Shown: positions 1 through 12,246 of the stretch, piece by piece
Layout of the letters: each line of letters starts with the position of its first letter
How positions within the stretch are numbered: the first letter of the stretch is position 1
NCBI GenBank assembly: GCA_930367205.1
Contig: OV884014.1
Coordinates: 70,287,104 to 70,351,103, forward strand
DNA: 64,000 nucleotides
Reading direction: 5' to 3'
From: Acanthosoma haemorrhoidale
Taxonomy: Eukaryota; Arthropoda; Insecta; Hemiptera; Acanthosomatidae
The notes under the pieces: model-generated
Database searches by the model: none
Told to the model about the DNA's origin: nothing
What the model saw: only the letters and a program-made list of their open reading frames with translations
Translations under genes and position numbers: made by a program

Positions 1-581
1 TATTTGATATTATAATAATTTGAATTATGAATAAAAATAATTATTCTTCATTCGAATAATTAAATAATAAGGTCATATAAATTATTTGTTAATTGTGAAT
101 AATGAATAAACATTTTATTTGCTAATTGTGAGTAACAAATAAATTCTTTTGCTTCTTTTTGTTTTCGTTATTTAAAATGATAGTTGCCCAACTCTGTTAG
201 AGCTATTGTCTCAGAATTGCAAGAAGGCAGTTTATCATGTTCTTAGTTGATAGATATTTTATAAACTAACATACGTGATTTAATCATCACCAATTTTATA
301 CTGGGATTAATAATTTAATTTCAATTTACATACAATTATTATTTAGAATTACAATTATATCCATTTAGAGCGTTAATCAAGCTTTTTTCTGTTAATTTAT
401 AACAAATTGATACACTTATTAGGATCATTCCTATTTTGATATGTAAAGAGGTAAAAATTCATGACCTGCAATTTTTTCAGGTAGAACAGTGGCAGTCATG
501 ATATTAATTATTATTATTATCGTTTAAATAAAAATTCTATATCAGTAAACAAACCCCCAAGATTTTTTTCAGCATGATGGG
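1..581. other. AT-rich spacer, no gene seen
   Basis: Very AT-rich sequence with AATAAT-type simple runs near its start. No open frame with coding character and no recognisable RNA gene. Confidence 0.6.
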
Positions 582-1855
582 TGTATCATCCGCTAACTAC
601 ATAAGATAAATCACCCTATACTCTATGGTATATATATTGTAAATTAATTTAAACAAAGGTAAATAACATTACCAAACCATAAATCATTGTAAACAATAAA
701 AGTCGCAGCTGCAAGTCAATTAGTTAGGTAGCAACCCAAACCAGGCCAGCCCTAGGGCTGCCGAACAAAGGGTCACCACATACTGAGCTGGCATTGGATA
801 CAATAACGAGGCAGATGATTGGGCCTAACGTCCCACCACTAACTATAAATAGGGGCAGATCTCGGCCTGTAAATCATTCTCCTGACGACTCACTAACTGA
901 TGACTTGTGGCTGCACTGATGTTCAAGACTTGGCATTCTCATTTATGAAAACCTCTACATCTCTCTTCCTAACCTCGCTATGTTTTAGTCCGGCCTTGTC
1001 AGACCCCACAATCTCCTTGTGGGATTCTCTGCCTTTGCCACACTAAAACTAGTAGCTCCTTGGGTAAGACCTCTCCCTCGCGTACAACGATTGTCGTGGC
1101 CCTACAAATTTACCTCGTAGTGTCTCCCACGACAATCCAATACCATATTTTCAACACTCAGTATCAAAAGGGCTTACCATCACATTCCGGTAAACCCTCA
1201 GGACATCCCCAAAACGGCTATTATCACCCCCTTTGGACTTTTTGAGTTTCTCCGGATGACATTCGGACTTCGCAACGCCACCCAGACGCACCTAACGCCG
1301 TTCCAGAGGTATATGGACAACATTTTTAGAGACCTACAATTTGTGTTCATATACCTCGATGACATACTGATCACTTCGGCAAACGAAGAGGAACACCAGC
1401 GTCACCTGGAAACAGTCTTCGGTCGTCTGGCTGCTCAAGGGCTAACCCTTAACATCGCAAAATGCGTGCTTGGACAACCCAAGGTCGGATTCCTAGGGTA
1501 TCATGTCTCACCCCAGGGCATCGTTCCAACGCCAGCATAAAGTACAAGCAATCTTAGGTTACCCCCGACCTATTACGATACGAGACCTCAGACTTTTTCT
1601 CGGAATGGTCAACTTTTATCGCCGATGCTTACCTAACGCAGCTGAGCACCAGAGGGTACTTAACACCTACCCTACAAGGGGCCAAGAAAAATGACCGAAC
1701 CATCATCAACTGGACCGAAGAAGCTGCTAGCGCTTTCGAGGAAACCCGCAGGAATCTGGCAAACGCCACCCATCTTGCTCACCCATCAACAGACGGGCAG
1801 CTCATCCTAGCCACTGACGCTAGTGACACAGCAAAATGTTATGGCGGCACGTGTT
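582..1855 (+). mobile_element. Ty3/Gypsy retrotransposon remnant: LTR joined to pol fragment
   Basis: Positions 582 to about 1135 match the LTRs at 9472-10053 and 32742-33637: the same start (TGTA, then CGCTAACTACATAAGATAAA) and the same block around 1030-1110 (TCCTTGGG, CCTCTCCCTCGCG). Just before the expected LTR end the sequence switches to the middle of reverse transcriptase. The rest of the LTR, the primer-binding region, gag and protease are therefore missing, so this is an internally deleted, dead copy. It ends in the start of an RNase H domain, and a mariner-like element lies about 65 bp downstream. Confidence 0.75.
1165..1845 (+). pseudogene. Gypsy pol fragment (reverse transcriptase to RNase H start), frameshifted
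   Basis: Conceptual translation gives the Ty3/Gypsy RT core. It contains a TPFGLFEF...MTFGL stretch, the catalytic box YLDD near 1351-1362, GFLGYHVS near 1489-1512, FLGMVNFYRR near 1597-1626, and an RNase H opening ATDAS near 1811-1825. The frame changes near 1540, where a stop interrupts TPA, and again near 1670, so no functional protein is made. There is no integrase after it. Assignment to Gypsy is firm; the lineage within Gypsy is not determined. Confidence 0.8.
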
Positions 1856-1920
1856 TGGGATGGCTGGGCTGGGCTTGATAAACTTGGACAGACAATGAAT
1901 TTGTTTAATTTTGTAAATAA

Positions 1921-2798
1921 AGGGTGTCCCAGAATTAGCGCAAGATTTGAATTGCCACCATTTGTGCAGTAAAGGGCTGGCAACCCTTAAAAAACAATTT
2001 GACAGCCAACAGTTTAGGGTTAGTAAAAATGGAGCGTTACATGATAGAACAACGTGTCTTTATTGTTGAACACTATCTCAAAAATAATGAAAGTTTGGTG
2101 GGCGCAGTTCGAAAATTGCATACAAAATATGGTCGGAATAATGTTTTGACTTCATCAACTGTGAAGAGATTAATAGAAAAAATTAGGGAGACTGGATCAG
2201 TTGGAGACACTAAACACACTGGTCGTCCAAAAACAAGCCGTTCTAATGTCAATATCGTAGCAGTGCGTGAGAGTTGTTGAAAATCCAGGAACATCAATTC
2301 GGCGTCGTAAACACAGTTCTTTGTACCAAAATTGGATGATATTGATGTGGGCAATATGTGGTTTCAACAAGATGGTGCCACATGCCATACAACCCATGGA
2401 ACAATTCAAATACTGCATGAGACATTTCCAGGTCGTGTACTTTCTCGTTTCGGGGATCAGAATTGGCCCCCTAGATCGAGTGATTTAACACCTTTAGATT
2501 TCTCTTTATGGGGTTATTTGAAGTCAAAGGTGTATGTCAACAAGCCCAGATCCACCCGTGCATCAAAAGAGGAAATTCAACCACATTTATGCCAAACGGT
2601 CATGGAAAATTTCGACAAAAGAGTGCGTATGTGCCAACAAAGTCGTGGAGGTCATTTGCCCGATGTGTTATTCCATAAATAACCCTATCCTATTTATTTT
2701 ATAATCCAATAAAAAAATAACAACATAAATACTAAAAACTATGTTTTCTATTAAAATCAAATCTTGCGTTAATCCTTTAGAAGTGGGTGTCCACCTTT
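1921..2798 (+). mobile_element. Mariner-like element, internally deleted (DD41D type)
   Basis: The remnant lies between imperfect terminal inverted repeats: ATTAGCGCAAGATTTGA at 1934-1950 is matched, one base different, by the complement of 2756-2772. The transposase inside lacks most of its catalytic core. The outer ends have diverged, so exact boundaries and the TA target duplication are uncertain by several bases. Confidence 0.7.
2029..2682 (+). pseudogene. Mariner-like transposase pseudogene
   Basis: It starts at an ATG at 2029 with an N-terminal helix-turn-helix region (MERYMIEQRVFIVEHYL, then GRNNV...STVKRLI), which binds the inverted repeats in this superfamily. A one-base shift near 2275 breaks the frame, and around 2315-2330 several hundred bases are deleted, removing the first catalytic Asp. 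The C-terminal part is intact: WFQQDGATCH carries the second Asp and SSDLTPLDFSLWG the third. I count 41 residues between these two, the DD41D spacing. It ends at a stop at 2680-2682. Confidence 0.8.
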
Positions 2799-5700
2799 TA
2801 GCCCTAAGTAGGATTACGTAATGGCGTGAATAATTAAACAAACACAAAGCTGTACCGTACATAGCTATTTATGCTACGTCATTAAAAAAAAATCACAGAA
2901 GTGCCTCTGTTCAAACATCTTAGAGATAGCAACTATGTTATCACTTACCGCAAGAGGGTCTGACATATGTACTGCTCCTTACTGAAGTTCACAGCGTCGG
3001 ATTTGATCGAATTTCTCTATAAACCTAATCAACTAAAATGGATTTATTTGGATCATAGTCATAAGCGTTATTTCTTGTTTCTCAATTATTCAAAACAATG
3101 GCAAATACTCTTTAAAAAAAAGGATATTCTTTTTAATATTAATAATTAAAAGTTAAGTAATCGCATTGGTCTTATTGGCCCAATAAACATGTCTGTGACA
3201 GGAACAGGATTCAAACCCAAGAACACCTGATATTCGGCCAGGTGCTATCAGAGCCGTCCCTGCGAATAGTCAGCCTAATCAATTTGGAATATTTTAGCTG
3301 GTCTCTTACAAAGCCCTAAATAATCGCTAGAGTGACAATCTTTTATTAAGAATTGTTTGTTTTTTATCTAACTTACAAACTACATTTTATAATTACTAGC
3401 TGTGGCCTTAAGCACGACTTTTTTGATAATTATTAGTCGAATAATAAATATATTGGGGATCCGAGAGTAGCTTTATTTTATTATGATAAACTCACAATCT
3501 GCCTTATTGGGCAATAAGTAATTTTGATAAATGATCTCATTCATACCGTATTTACATTTTTTCATTCACTCGCTCATGCGTGCAGTATTTACAAACAGCC
3601 CAGAGACCTCCCAAATCCGCATGGTTGTCACCTCCCTTGCATGCGAGAGAGGAAGCGGAGTCTTGGGGAATCCCCACACTCCTCAGTCAGCGGCTTCACT
3701 GGATAGGAGCCAGCGGAGGCTGACCAAGAGCAGCTAAAAAATACAATAAATTGTCTAGGCCAACGGTTCGCAGTGGTGGCTGAGTTAGAAAGGAACCTGG
3801 TCAGATCAGGTCCGCACTAGAGGTTGAGTGAATCACCCGGTCGTTTTTGGTATTTGCCATTTTTAATATAGGATTTACTGCCTCAAAAGAGTAAAGGGAG
3901 TCATTTTATTACGATTTTGTGCTCAATAAATTTTAACTAGGGTTTTAGAAAAAAAATATTAACCATTTCTGACCCCAGTTGTTATGTGTTTTTTTTTCCG
4001 ACTAAGAGATCTCTAAATTTTAAAATCATACCAATGATAATAATTTATCGATTGTTTCCCTTTAACTATTCGAAGGACCAGATGGGGTCGAACCGAAACC
4101 CGCGCCTTGTTTTTTTTGTATGTCATAGTCTTAAAATCAGAGGTATATTCTGAAATTACATTACATTTGTGACGAATCCGAGTTGACGGTATACGGTATG
4201 AGAAAATTTGTGTCATGCGATTTATGGCGAATTTTTTTTTTCATAAAAAGGACTTGGTATTTTAGGTTCGTAAAATTTTACTTAAGACTTTATTTATTTG
4301 TTTATCCTACAACGTTTATAGCAATTAGTCAATACTAAATTACGTTAGATTATTGTATTTACTATTGTAATCGCCTAACTCAACGCATTAGCCGTATCCA
4401 ATTCTGTAAACAGTCCTTTGTCTAATTTCTATGATAAACTATTTCGATTATCATTAATATTGCATCAATTTTACTAACTTATGAATGTCGAATGAGTTTG
4501 CATCAATAAACTCAAGGTCAATAGCAAAAATACTTGAAGATAAGGTTTATATTGAATACGAAGAAATGTTTTTAAATATTTCATTAAAAAAAAAAAAATT
4601 ATATGATCAGAAATTGCAAGTATAATTGTAATTTGTAAGAATTACAATTATGGATATAATTGTAATTTTAGCCATCTTTGGCTGCAATGAGACTGTATGC
4701 ACACAGCGGAGGCACGGGTGAGAAAAAAATTGACTGCGCATCTAGAGTTTCATATTTTTTACATTTATAAGACACTTCCCATGACAAGAAAAACAAACAA
4801 ATAGATATCTAATCGATCTAGTGCACTGCAAGTGGGTCTCTTAATCATCACTAAGATAATAAGTACGAAAACGTAGAACTATGTGGTCTACAGAAAGATG
4901 TCGTAATAACCAATAGACTAGCTGAGAATGAGGGGGTAACATTATTTATTTATTTTTTTTTTTTTTATGAAAATAACCCTAAACCGCTTATGTGATAACC
5001 ATTTTCGTATACAAAAAAATCAATACAACGTAACATCTACAAGTTACTCCATATTTGCAGTGTTCAACTGACCATTACTAAATGCCTCTGCGAACTACAG
5101 GCGATATATCAACAATAACACCAACAAAATTAAGAATATTACTGTTTATATAATTAGTTTGTAGATGGACATTAGCATTATTTACGAAAAAAACAACAAT
5201 TAGCGAAGATTGGTATGTTTTTGTTCAAGATTGGCATTCTTTTTGTTCCATTATGCACCCCAAGGCGTACAGAGGGCAAAAAATGGCCGTGTCCGTACAA
5301 TAGAAATCACAAAATTCCAGTTTCAATAATATATATTTCTATTAAATTGTTTATAGTATTTTTAACAAAAAAATGCATTATACGTTATTAGCACACATAA
5401 AATTCTAGTGGCAGCCTGGTCCACCTAGCACATATCCTAAAGTAAGGGCTCAAACGAGGAAAAAAATAAATAGGCACGCTGAAACTTCTTTTACACCGAC
5501 AAGAAAGTTATTATTAATTGCAATTTAGTTTTCATCAATATTTAAATAGTCTACCAATAATATTTTATATTATTTATTATATATTTTATAATAAACAACC
5601 ACTGATAACGGCGTGTTTTCATAGTACGCGATCAGTTTATTTTAATCAGACAGGCGAGAACCAGTAACGACTGTGAAAAGAGCGAAGAAAATCATTTAAA

Positions 5701-6270
5701 AGTAAAACCCGAAAAGAAAATTAACTTCAACCAAATCCTATTGTTGTAATTTTACTTAAAAGATTGTTTTAAGAGAGGTGACAGATAAAGAGAGAGCCTG
5801 ATTGTAATTTTAATTTATTATATTCGCAAACCAGTTAGGTCTATAAATATAGAGATTTATTCGATTATATAAATTCTCTAAAATAACAAAACCTGTATAT
5901 AATGTAGTGATGCTACAGGAAATACAAAATAATTTGTGAATAGATTCACCTGAGGATCTATAATTATATATAATTATCTGTAAATTTAAAGGGGCTATGA
6001 AGAAAAAAAATATTTTAATTTCTTAACTTTGCGAGATGAAAAAAAAGAAGCTTTATCTGATTCTAGAAATACTATTTGACGAGAAAATTCTTTTAAATAG
6101 TTACTATATTTTCGAATGATGTACAATAGGAGTAAAAAAATGAATAATTGTTACATTTTTTGAGTAAAAAAGAAGGAGTGGAGGAAGGAATATTGTTCTC
6201 TAAATGTCGAATGGGTAAACCTTATCAGATATGGTCACTTACTATAGATAGATATCACTTACTAGCAATA
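2799..6270. other. Intergenic spacer with scattered repeat remnants
   Basis: No open frame with coding character. It contains a tRNA-derived SINE-like block near 3190-3300 and a second weak B-box-like motif on the minus strand (GGTTCGACCCC, complement of 4084-4094). There are poly-A/T runs at about 4585-4600 and 4945-4970. The slightly GC-richer stretch 3540-3860 resembles a repeat but I cannot name it. Confidence 0.5.
3190..3300 (-). repeat. tRNA-derived SINE-like sequence
   Basis: On the minus strand a B-box-like GGTTTGAATCC (complement of 3207-3217) lies about 30 bases after an A-box-like TGATAGCACCTGG. This is the spacing of an RNA polymerase III internal promoter in a tRNA-derived SINE head. 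It does not fold as a full tRNA by eye, so it is a repeat rather than a tRNA gene. The 3' tail and copy boundaries are not clear. Confidence 0.4.
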
Positions 6271-6274
6271 CATG

Positions 6275-6283
6275 TATATATAA
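6275..6283 (+). promoter_or_regulatory. Possible TATA box of the first secreted-protein gene
   Basis: TATATATAA lies about 135 bases before the ATG at 6418. Transcription starting about 30 bases downstream would leave a short unspliced leader of roughly 110 bases. In AT-rich DNA this motif is common by chance. Confidence 0.3.
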
Positions 6284-6417
6284 CTGAAAGGTTTTCAATA
6301 TTTTGTATTTATTTGGGATAGGCTTTAGTTTTTATCTTTGAAGAACCGTCTCAAGTATTGAACCTAGTGATAAGTTGCGATCGCATTCGTCGCTCTACCG
6401 CTCACTACAGCACAACC

Positions 6418-7089
6418 ATGCATTGCGTATACCTTTTGTCGGCCGTGGTCCTGCTGTTGTCTCCTCTCGTGTTGGCGACACCACTCAGCGACCTCATCGA
6501 GGAGGAAATCTACGAGGCCAACAAGGAAACTTTCGAGAAACACCTTGATTTTAGGGACTTCGAAGGCTTCAGCTACTCCGCCGATCCCTTTAAGTTTGCA
6601 GTCAGCGAGATCCTAGCGGGTAACTTCTCGACAGTGGCACTAGTCGGACAGCCGGACATTAAGCAGGAGGACGGACAAGACTCCACTACCTACAAATTCG
6701 ACCTGGCCCTTGGTCTGAAGGAGCTAGAAGTAAAGCTGCGTTACAGTGCCAGCCTCTTATTCTTAACCAAGTCAGGGGTTGTGGTCCTCAACAACCATGG
6801 TAACGCCATCAGGATCACTGGAGAGATCCACACTTACACATCTTCGTCGGGGAAGCCATGTACAGCCGCCCTTGACGTAGTAGAAGTGAAGACTCTAGGT
6901 TCCGTCGAGCTGACTTTCAAGCCATCAGGAGTCGGGAACTGGTTCTTGACCAAGATCTTCAACATCCTCTATAGACACTTTCAGTCTTATGCAGTGTCAG
7001 CCATCGATCAACAGATCACCTCTATTGTCAAGACCTCCGACTTCCAGAAAATGTTCTTAGAAACGGCCTGCAAAACGTTTAATTTCTAG
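6418..7089 (+). CDS. Secreted group-7-allergen-like (JHBP/TULIP-fold type) protein, copy 1
   Basis: An intronless gene for a 223-residue protein. The frame is open upstream, but the ATG at 6418 (context ACAACC) is chosen because a signal peptide follows at once: a hydrophobic core at residues 4-19, with likely cleavage after A20. The mature part alternates hydrophobic and polar residues as in long beta strands and ends in amphipathic helices. There is one N-glycosylation site (N69) and two mature cysteines, C148 and C218, which could pair. It is clearly paralogous to the protein at 12247-12939 (shared NFST...LVG, the second Cys region, and GSV...I/F-P-S/D blocks). The length and pattern fit the insect group-7-allergen-like / JHBP-fold family, probable carriers of small hydrophobic ligands. 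That family call is from pattern only; secretion is better supported than the ligand role. Confidence 0.75.
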   Translation: MHCVYLLSAVVLLLSPLVLATPLSDLIEEEIYEANKETFEKHLDFRDFEGFSYSADPFKFAVSEILAGNFSTVALVGQPDIKQEDGQDSTTYKFDLALGLKELEVKLRYSASLLFLTKSGVVVLNNHGNAIRITGEIHTYTSSSGKPCTAALDVVEVKTLGSVELTFKPSGVGNWFLTKIFNILYRHFQSYAVSAIDQQITSIVKTSDFQKMFLETACKTFNF

Positions 7090-7165
7090 CGAAAACACTC
7101 TACTAAGTAGTGCGTTATTGTTAAATAATTACTTATTTTGAAGTGAGAACAATCCTTGATATTTT

Positions 7166-7180
7166 AATAAATATAATAAA
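7166..7180 (+). promoter_or_regulatory. Polyadenylation signals of copy 1 gene
   Basis: Two AATAAA hexamers, at 7166-7171 and 7175-7180, begin 77 bases after the stop codon at 7089, giving a short 3' UTR. Confidence 0.55.
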
Positions 7181-7189
7181 TTATCTTTG

Positions 7190-9471
7190 GAATGAATATC
7201 CTGTAACTTTATTTATAATAGCCTATGATATTTTTTTCAAAGAGTCTTCGAATGATTGACAAAATTTGTGGTTGGTGTTGCATTCCAAATGAGAAAAAAT
7301 AAAAATAAAGTTTGATGCATTAAGCAATTAATGTTTTCACCACAGTTGCTAAACCGATTATGATGACAGTTTTAATGACTTTTTGTGATAACAGTCCACT
7401 AAAGCCACCATACAGAGTACTTATTATCAATCAAGACTCTAAGACTATTAATTTGATATATAATTACGGTAGGAAAATATTAATCTCCAGATAATAAAAT
7501 ATTATCAACGATTATATAAGATTGCTTTTATAATTAGTATTTGTCTGTAGCATAGAATAAAACATTCATGGAAAATATCATCGCTATATGTGAACAGGTT
7601 ACAAAAAAAATTCCCAATACAGTTTTGATAAAAGTTTCAAGGACTGGTTTTAATCAAAGTTTGATTTTAAAAAAACATCAGGACATCTAGATCTTTAATC
7701 TAATACTCTGTCCATGATTATAGTCCAATATATATGAATATTTCTTAATATCAACTGATAAATTAGTTAATGACCCTAACACATTTGTTAGTTGATAGCT
7801 AATAGTATATGTAGTTTGAACATGAAACTCACCAATACAAGAACATACCGACACATGTGTGAAAATATAAGTTTTGATTTTGGAACGTTTTTGACGGACT
7901 AGGACATCATCAAGGGTTGGAGCTGGCAAGTACATACTTCTTATTGGTCACCTGAACGTCTGCAGAGCAACAAAATCTGCGATAATGTTTATTTAATTAT
8001 ATTTCACATTCCACAACGGAGCCGCACTAGCAATATGAACAGCAGGCGAGCGACATTGGGACTTTCAAGAGATCAACAGAAGAACTTCCAGGATTCGTAT
8101 GACCATAAGTTGAATTGTGGAAATTTCTGTTTCTAAAAAAACTAAACATCAATTTAGATAGGTTTTTACTAGTTAATTATAATTCTAAAAAGTATTTTTT
8201 TTAAGTTCTTAACTTTGAGTATGATACAGAAGCTCTTTAGTGTCGACACCTGTTCTGCACAACCACAGTTACAGAGGCAATTATATCTGAGTACAAATGC
8301 TAGTGAATGGTCCACTCGTCCACATACTGCCTATTCCGAAAACATACGCACCTACTACACACCGTACTCAGTAAGATGTTTGTTAAGAGGGTAGTGGTGT
8401 CTAGTACTAGTCAGGTAGAGGGTACCTGAGCTGTGGTACAAGGCTAAGGTACCAGTCTCTAGTATGTACTCGTTGCCGGCCTCAAATACACAGTGGTAGA
8501 GCAAGGGTAGGAAAAAAAAAAAGAGTTTCTCTGAAAATTAAATCATTGACCACACCACTATAGTTAAACATATAATAATAATTAAATAACATTGAATATA
8601 TTGAATAACAAATTTGAACAGAGACATTGTCAGGTGCGATCTCTTATAAGGAATTGTTTATTTACTGATGAAAAGCACTTGTGTTCCATATGATAACACT
8701 ATTGATAATCGCTGGTCACCACGAAATACAACTGTGATATCAGTTCTACGCAAAAGGTAATGAAGGATCCTGTATAGGTATGATGCCTCTATATCCCCTC
8801 ATTTAACATTAACATATCTACTTGATCCCAGTATCAGTAGCCACACCATTTTTTGAGTTTTGAAGATTTTTTTATTAAATCAGAAACTTTTATGTTTTCA
8901 TCCTTGTTTCTGTCTGACTACAATGTCCCCTGTTCAGGCGAGAAGAAGGGTAAAATTTCGCATAGAAATGCCATTTGACAATGGGAAGAAATGAAAAACA
9001 TAGCTATGTTCATTAATTAATTAGTTAGTAATAAAAATAAGTTACTATAATTTTGATTATTGTTGATTAGGGCATCAAATCAAATACCTCAACGTCCTGA
9101 TCATCGATATGTAGTTAGAGTTTTGTTTTTCCTAACTATAGTCACAAATAGCCATTAAATCTACCATCAACTTTAACTCAAGCGGCGATTCTTCATTTTG
9201 CGTGGTAGTTCCCTTTGAAGACCGGATAGCGCTAAAAATAAAACCAGCCCCATTATAAATTTGAAACTGTTATGTTATGCAATAAATTAATAAGTAGCAA
9301 AACGACAAATATTTTCCTGTCATATTTTGTAGAGTATCTAATTAAAGATCTCGTCGCTCTCATAATAATATTATGTATTTGGCTATAATGGGCTATTGTC
9401 ACAGTAAATCATTCCAATAGTCAATAAAATCGTTTTCACAAACATAGTGAAAGCCTTTGAACAATAATCCC
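7190..9471. other. Intergenic spacer, no gene seen
   Basis: AT-rich with no coding frame. A 45-base block near 7882-7927 is related to one at 43472-43518 and is probably a dispersed repeat. The less AT-rich stretch 8240-8510 looks like old repeat DNA that I cannot name. Confidence 0.5.
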
Positions 9472-10053
9472 TGTCGGGTCCCAAAGGCGAGTGTGAACCG
9501 GAGAAGGCGGACTAGATTACCGCAGGAGGGCTGCTCGGAAAATTTGCAGGGCCACGGCAAACGTCGTCCGCGTGGGAGAGGTCTCTCCCAAGGAGGTGCT
9601 AGTTTTAGCGAGACGAAGGCAGAGATTCCCGCTAGGAAGGTGCGGGGTCTGAAAGAGATGTAGAGGTTTTTCATAAGGAAGAAGACTAAATTCTTGAATA
9701 ATGTCCCAGCTGCAAGTCTGGTAGCTTCGCTAGGAGGAGAGTGAATTACAGCCCAACATCTACCCCTATTTATAGTTAGTGGTGGTTCGTTAGGGCCAAT
9801 CATTTCCCTCGTTGTTGTAACCAATAAGAGCTAAGTAGCGGTCGGTCTTTGTGTAGGCAGCTGAAGGGCTGACCCAGCAGGCCGTCTCTACCTGCTGAAG
9901 GGTAGGGTTTAACCCCCGGCTTGCAGCTTGTGACATCTTTATTGTTTTACACATTTACAATGATTTATTTATGTTATTTACATTTGTTTAAATTAATTTA
10001 CAATATATATACAATATAGGGTGATTTATCTTATGTAGTTAGCGGTCGCTACA
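9472..10053 (-). mobile_element. Gypsy solo LTR, minus orientation, with 5-bp target duplication
   Basis: The 582-bp unit begins (minus strand) at 10053 with TGTAGCGACCGCTAACTACA and ends at 9472 with CCCGACA, so it has TG...CA termini. It is flanked by a perfect direct repeat ATCCC at 9467-9471 and 10054-10058. No pol sequence lies on either side, so this is a solo LTR left by recombination between two LTRs. The short open frames inside it are not genes. Confidence 0.9.
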
Positions 10054-10217
10054 ATCCCAATTATACTATTAAATGGGTTCAATATGTCTGCACTTATCCA
10101 TGAACAATCCGTCTACAATAATTGCACTTAGCAAACCCTTCCAGGGTTATTCGTTTTTCTGAGGAGCCAGTATATATGTTTATTTGAAACATTACTTAGT
10201 TCTCAATGTAACATAAT

Positions 10218-10909
10218 TGTCGGGGGCGTCACTAGGGGAGTGCCTAATCACTCTAGCCCTGGTGACAAGTGTGGATTGTTGTAGTTTATAACATGGACCA
10301 TTGTTCCATGTCGGCATTTAATATCTGACTCCATTTATGATAGGTATGTGTCCCGACAATACACTATGTTCAAAAGAAAAGGGTACAGAGGCTTCATAAA
10401 GAATAAGGCATGTTTTCAGAGTTCGAGTGGAGCACGGCAGTGTAATAGTAGCGAGGCATCGGACCCGCAAGGGGGCTGCGAGACAGGATGACTGCGCAGA
10501 GGTGTGGCCAAGAGAGTAGACCTACAGGGCCTAACTTCCGGGCTTAAGTACTGTTTCCCCTTCCTAGTGGAAGGTGGAGACGGCTGAACGGGGTATGTTT
10601 TATGATGTCACACCTACCGAGATACGTGATCGCTCGTCCCCTAAAGGACTGTTTATGGCATGGCTTTTAGATTTTATGACCGCCGGAAGTCGCCCAGAGG
10701 TCTACAGATCCTGCTTTATGAGGGGGCAGGTGGCTTACCCTCAGGTTTATTGCAGGCGGCCTTCTACCCTCTGTTTACCTGCCTTGTTACAACTGCCGCA
10801 TGGACCCACCTGGTTTATTACAAGAAGCTACAAAGATTTGCATTTATATTATAATACATTATGCACCAGAGTATAGGGTAATTTACATATGTGGTTGGCA
10901 ATCGCTACA
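10218..10909 (-). mobile_element. Gypsy solo LTR, second copy, minus orientation, with 5-bp target duplication
   Basis: A 692-bp unit of the same family. On the minus strand it begins with TGTAGCGATTGCCAACCACA at 10909 and ends with CCCCCGACA at 10218. The flanks are a perfect ATAAT duplication at 10213-10217 and 10910-10914. Its last 140 bp match the end of the copy at 32742-33637 (GGAGTCAGATA, CACTTGTCAC-AGGGCTAG) but are absent from the neighbouring copy at 9472-10053, so two LTR length variants exist. Only about 165 bp separate the two solo LTRs. Confidence 0.88.
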
Positions 10910-10914
10910 ATAAT

Positions 10915-12246
10915 TTTTAATCGGAGAAGTTTTAACGAAAAACAAATGGCAAGGCCACTGAACCTAATATCGACTATCTATTAATTTAACTGATAACGTG
11001 CCCTTCAACGGAAAGGTGTGCTAATAGATATTTTGTTAGCTCTAATAAATATTGGGCCCTCAATTGTGTTCGTCTCATATTTTCTTTCGGTTCCAATTGT
11101 AAATATAATCATATCTCTTTTTCATAATGGTTATTCAAACAAAAACAATTCCTAAAGCTCTAAGATGTCGCCTTCAGTAGCTAAAATGAAAAGTAATATG
11201 ATAAATACATCAAATGCCCATACGGAGATCAATAAAATCAATTATTAAATGAAACAATCAATAAATAAAACCGATCTAATAACTATTTAAAAGTTCTGAG
11301 CTGCACTAAGTCAGAAATGGTCTATGCATTTTATGTATTATACTATAAAAATAAATCACTATAATACATTAATCTATATGGCACTAGCTTACTTAAAACT
11401 TTACATGTCCTTACTGTAAATGGAACTGTTAAAGGAGTTACGCTATGTTCACTGACTTTACTCCAAGACAGGCTATATTTAGGAGGAATGGAGGGGTTGG
11501 GTTTCTTAGCATAAGTGTTTAATATTTCTTCTTTTTTATTGATACTATCCGATATGATATTTAATATAAATCATGTTTTTAAAACGTTTTAAGCCGGTTT
11601 TTAATACTTTCTTTACATATTTTTGATTAAAAATACCGAGGTGTTTTTCCGCAATCATTTAATTAGTTTATAAGAAACTCGCGGCGATACCACTCGATAT
11701 AGTGGCCGTACTTTCAAAGTTTTATATACGATTAAAGAATATCATTCTGCTGTTAGTATATATAAAAATAAAATTGGTCTATACACATTTTTTAAAATAT
11801 ATATATTTAAATAATAAAAATGGCGCGGATGCTGATCCAAGGGTAACTAGAGTATAAAGACTAAATGACAAGCCCGTACCTACGAGTAGTTCAGATCGTG
11901 AAGCTACGACACAGTTCTCGGGGTTTCGGAGGTCCGCCTTTAATCTACAAGTAATTATGTTATATATAGGAAGTAACAGTTCGAAGGCCAATATTGCGGG
12001 AGAAAATGTGTCAGTTCTCTTCAAGATATTTTGTACTTTTGAATTAGGAATTCATCTTGAACTCTGTAATTTGTATTATAAAAATCCGTTATCAATGTAT
12101 AAATAAAATCAAACAGATGATCATTGAGAAGGGGAGTGAAGAAAACAACAATTAATCTTGTTTGAAAAACATTTCGAGTATAATCGTTTGAGATTAACAG
12201 AACTATTTAAGATGTGGCAGTTGAGAACAGTGGCACAGTTCTCAGA
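10915..12246. other. Spacer upstream of the second secreted-protein gene
   Basis: AT-rich, no coding frame. TATAATC near 12178 and TATTTAAG near 12204 are the only TATA-like motifs close to the start codon at 12247; neither is convincing. Confidence 0.4.

Noticed and set aside
6358..6417. Upstream extension of the first secreted-protein frame
   Set aside because: It starts at TTG; the first ATG is 6418 and a signal peptide begins there.
9399..9824. 141-codon minus-strand frame
   Set aside because: It lies mostly within the solo LTR at 9472-10053; no family motif.
10574..10876. 100-codon + strand frame
   Set aside because: Inside the solo LTR at 10218-10909.
12214..12246. Upstream extension of the second secreted-protein frame
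   Set aside because: It starts at GTG; ATG at 12247 directly precedes the signal peptide.
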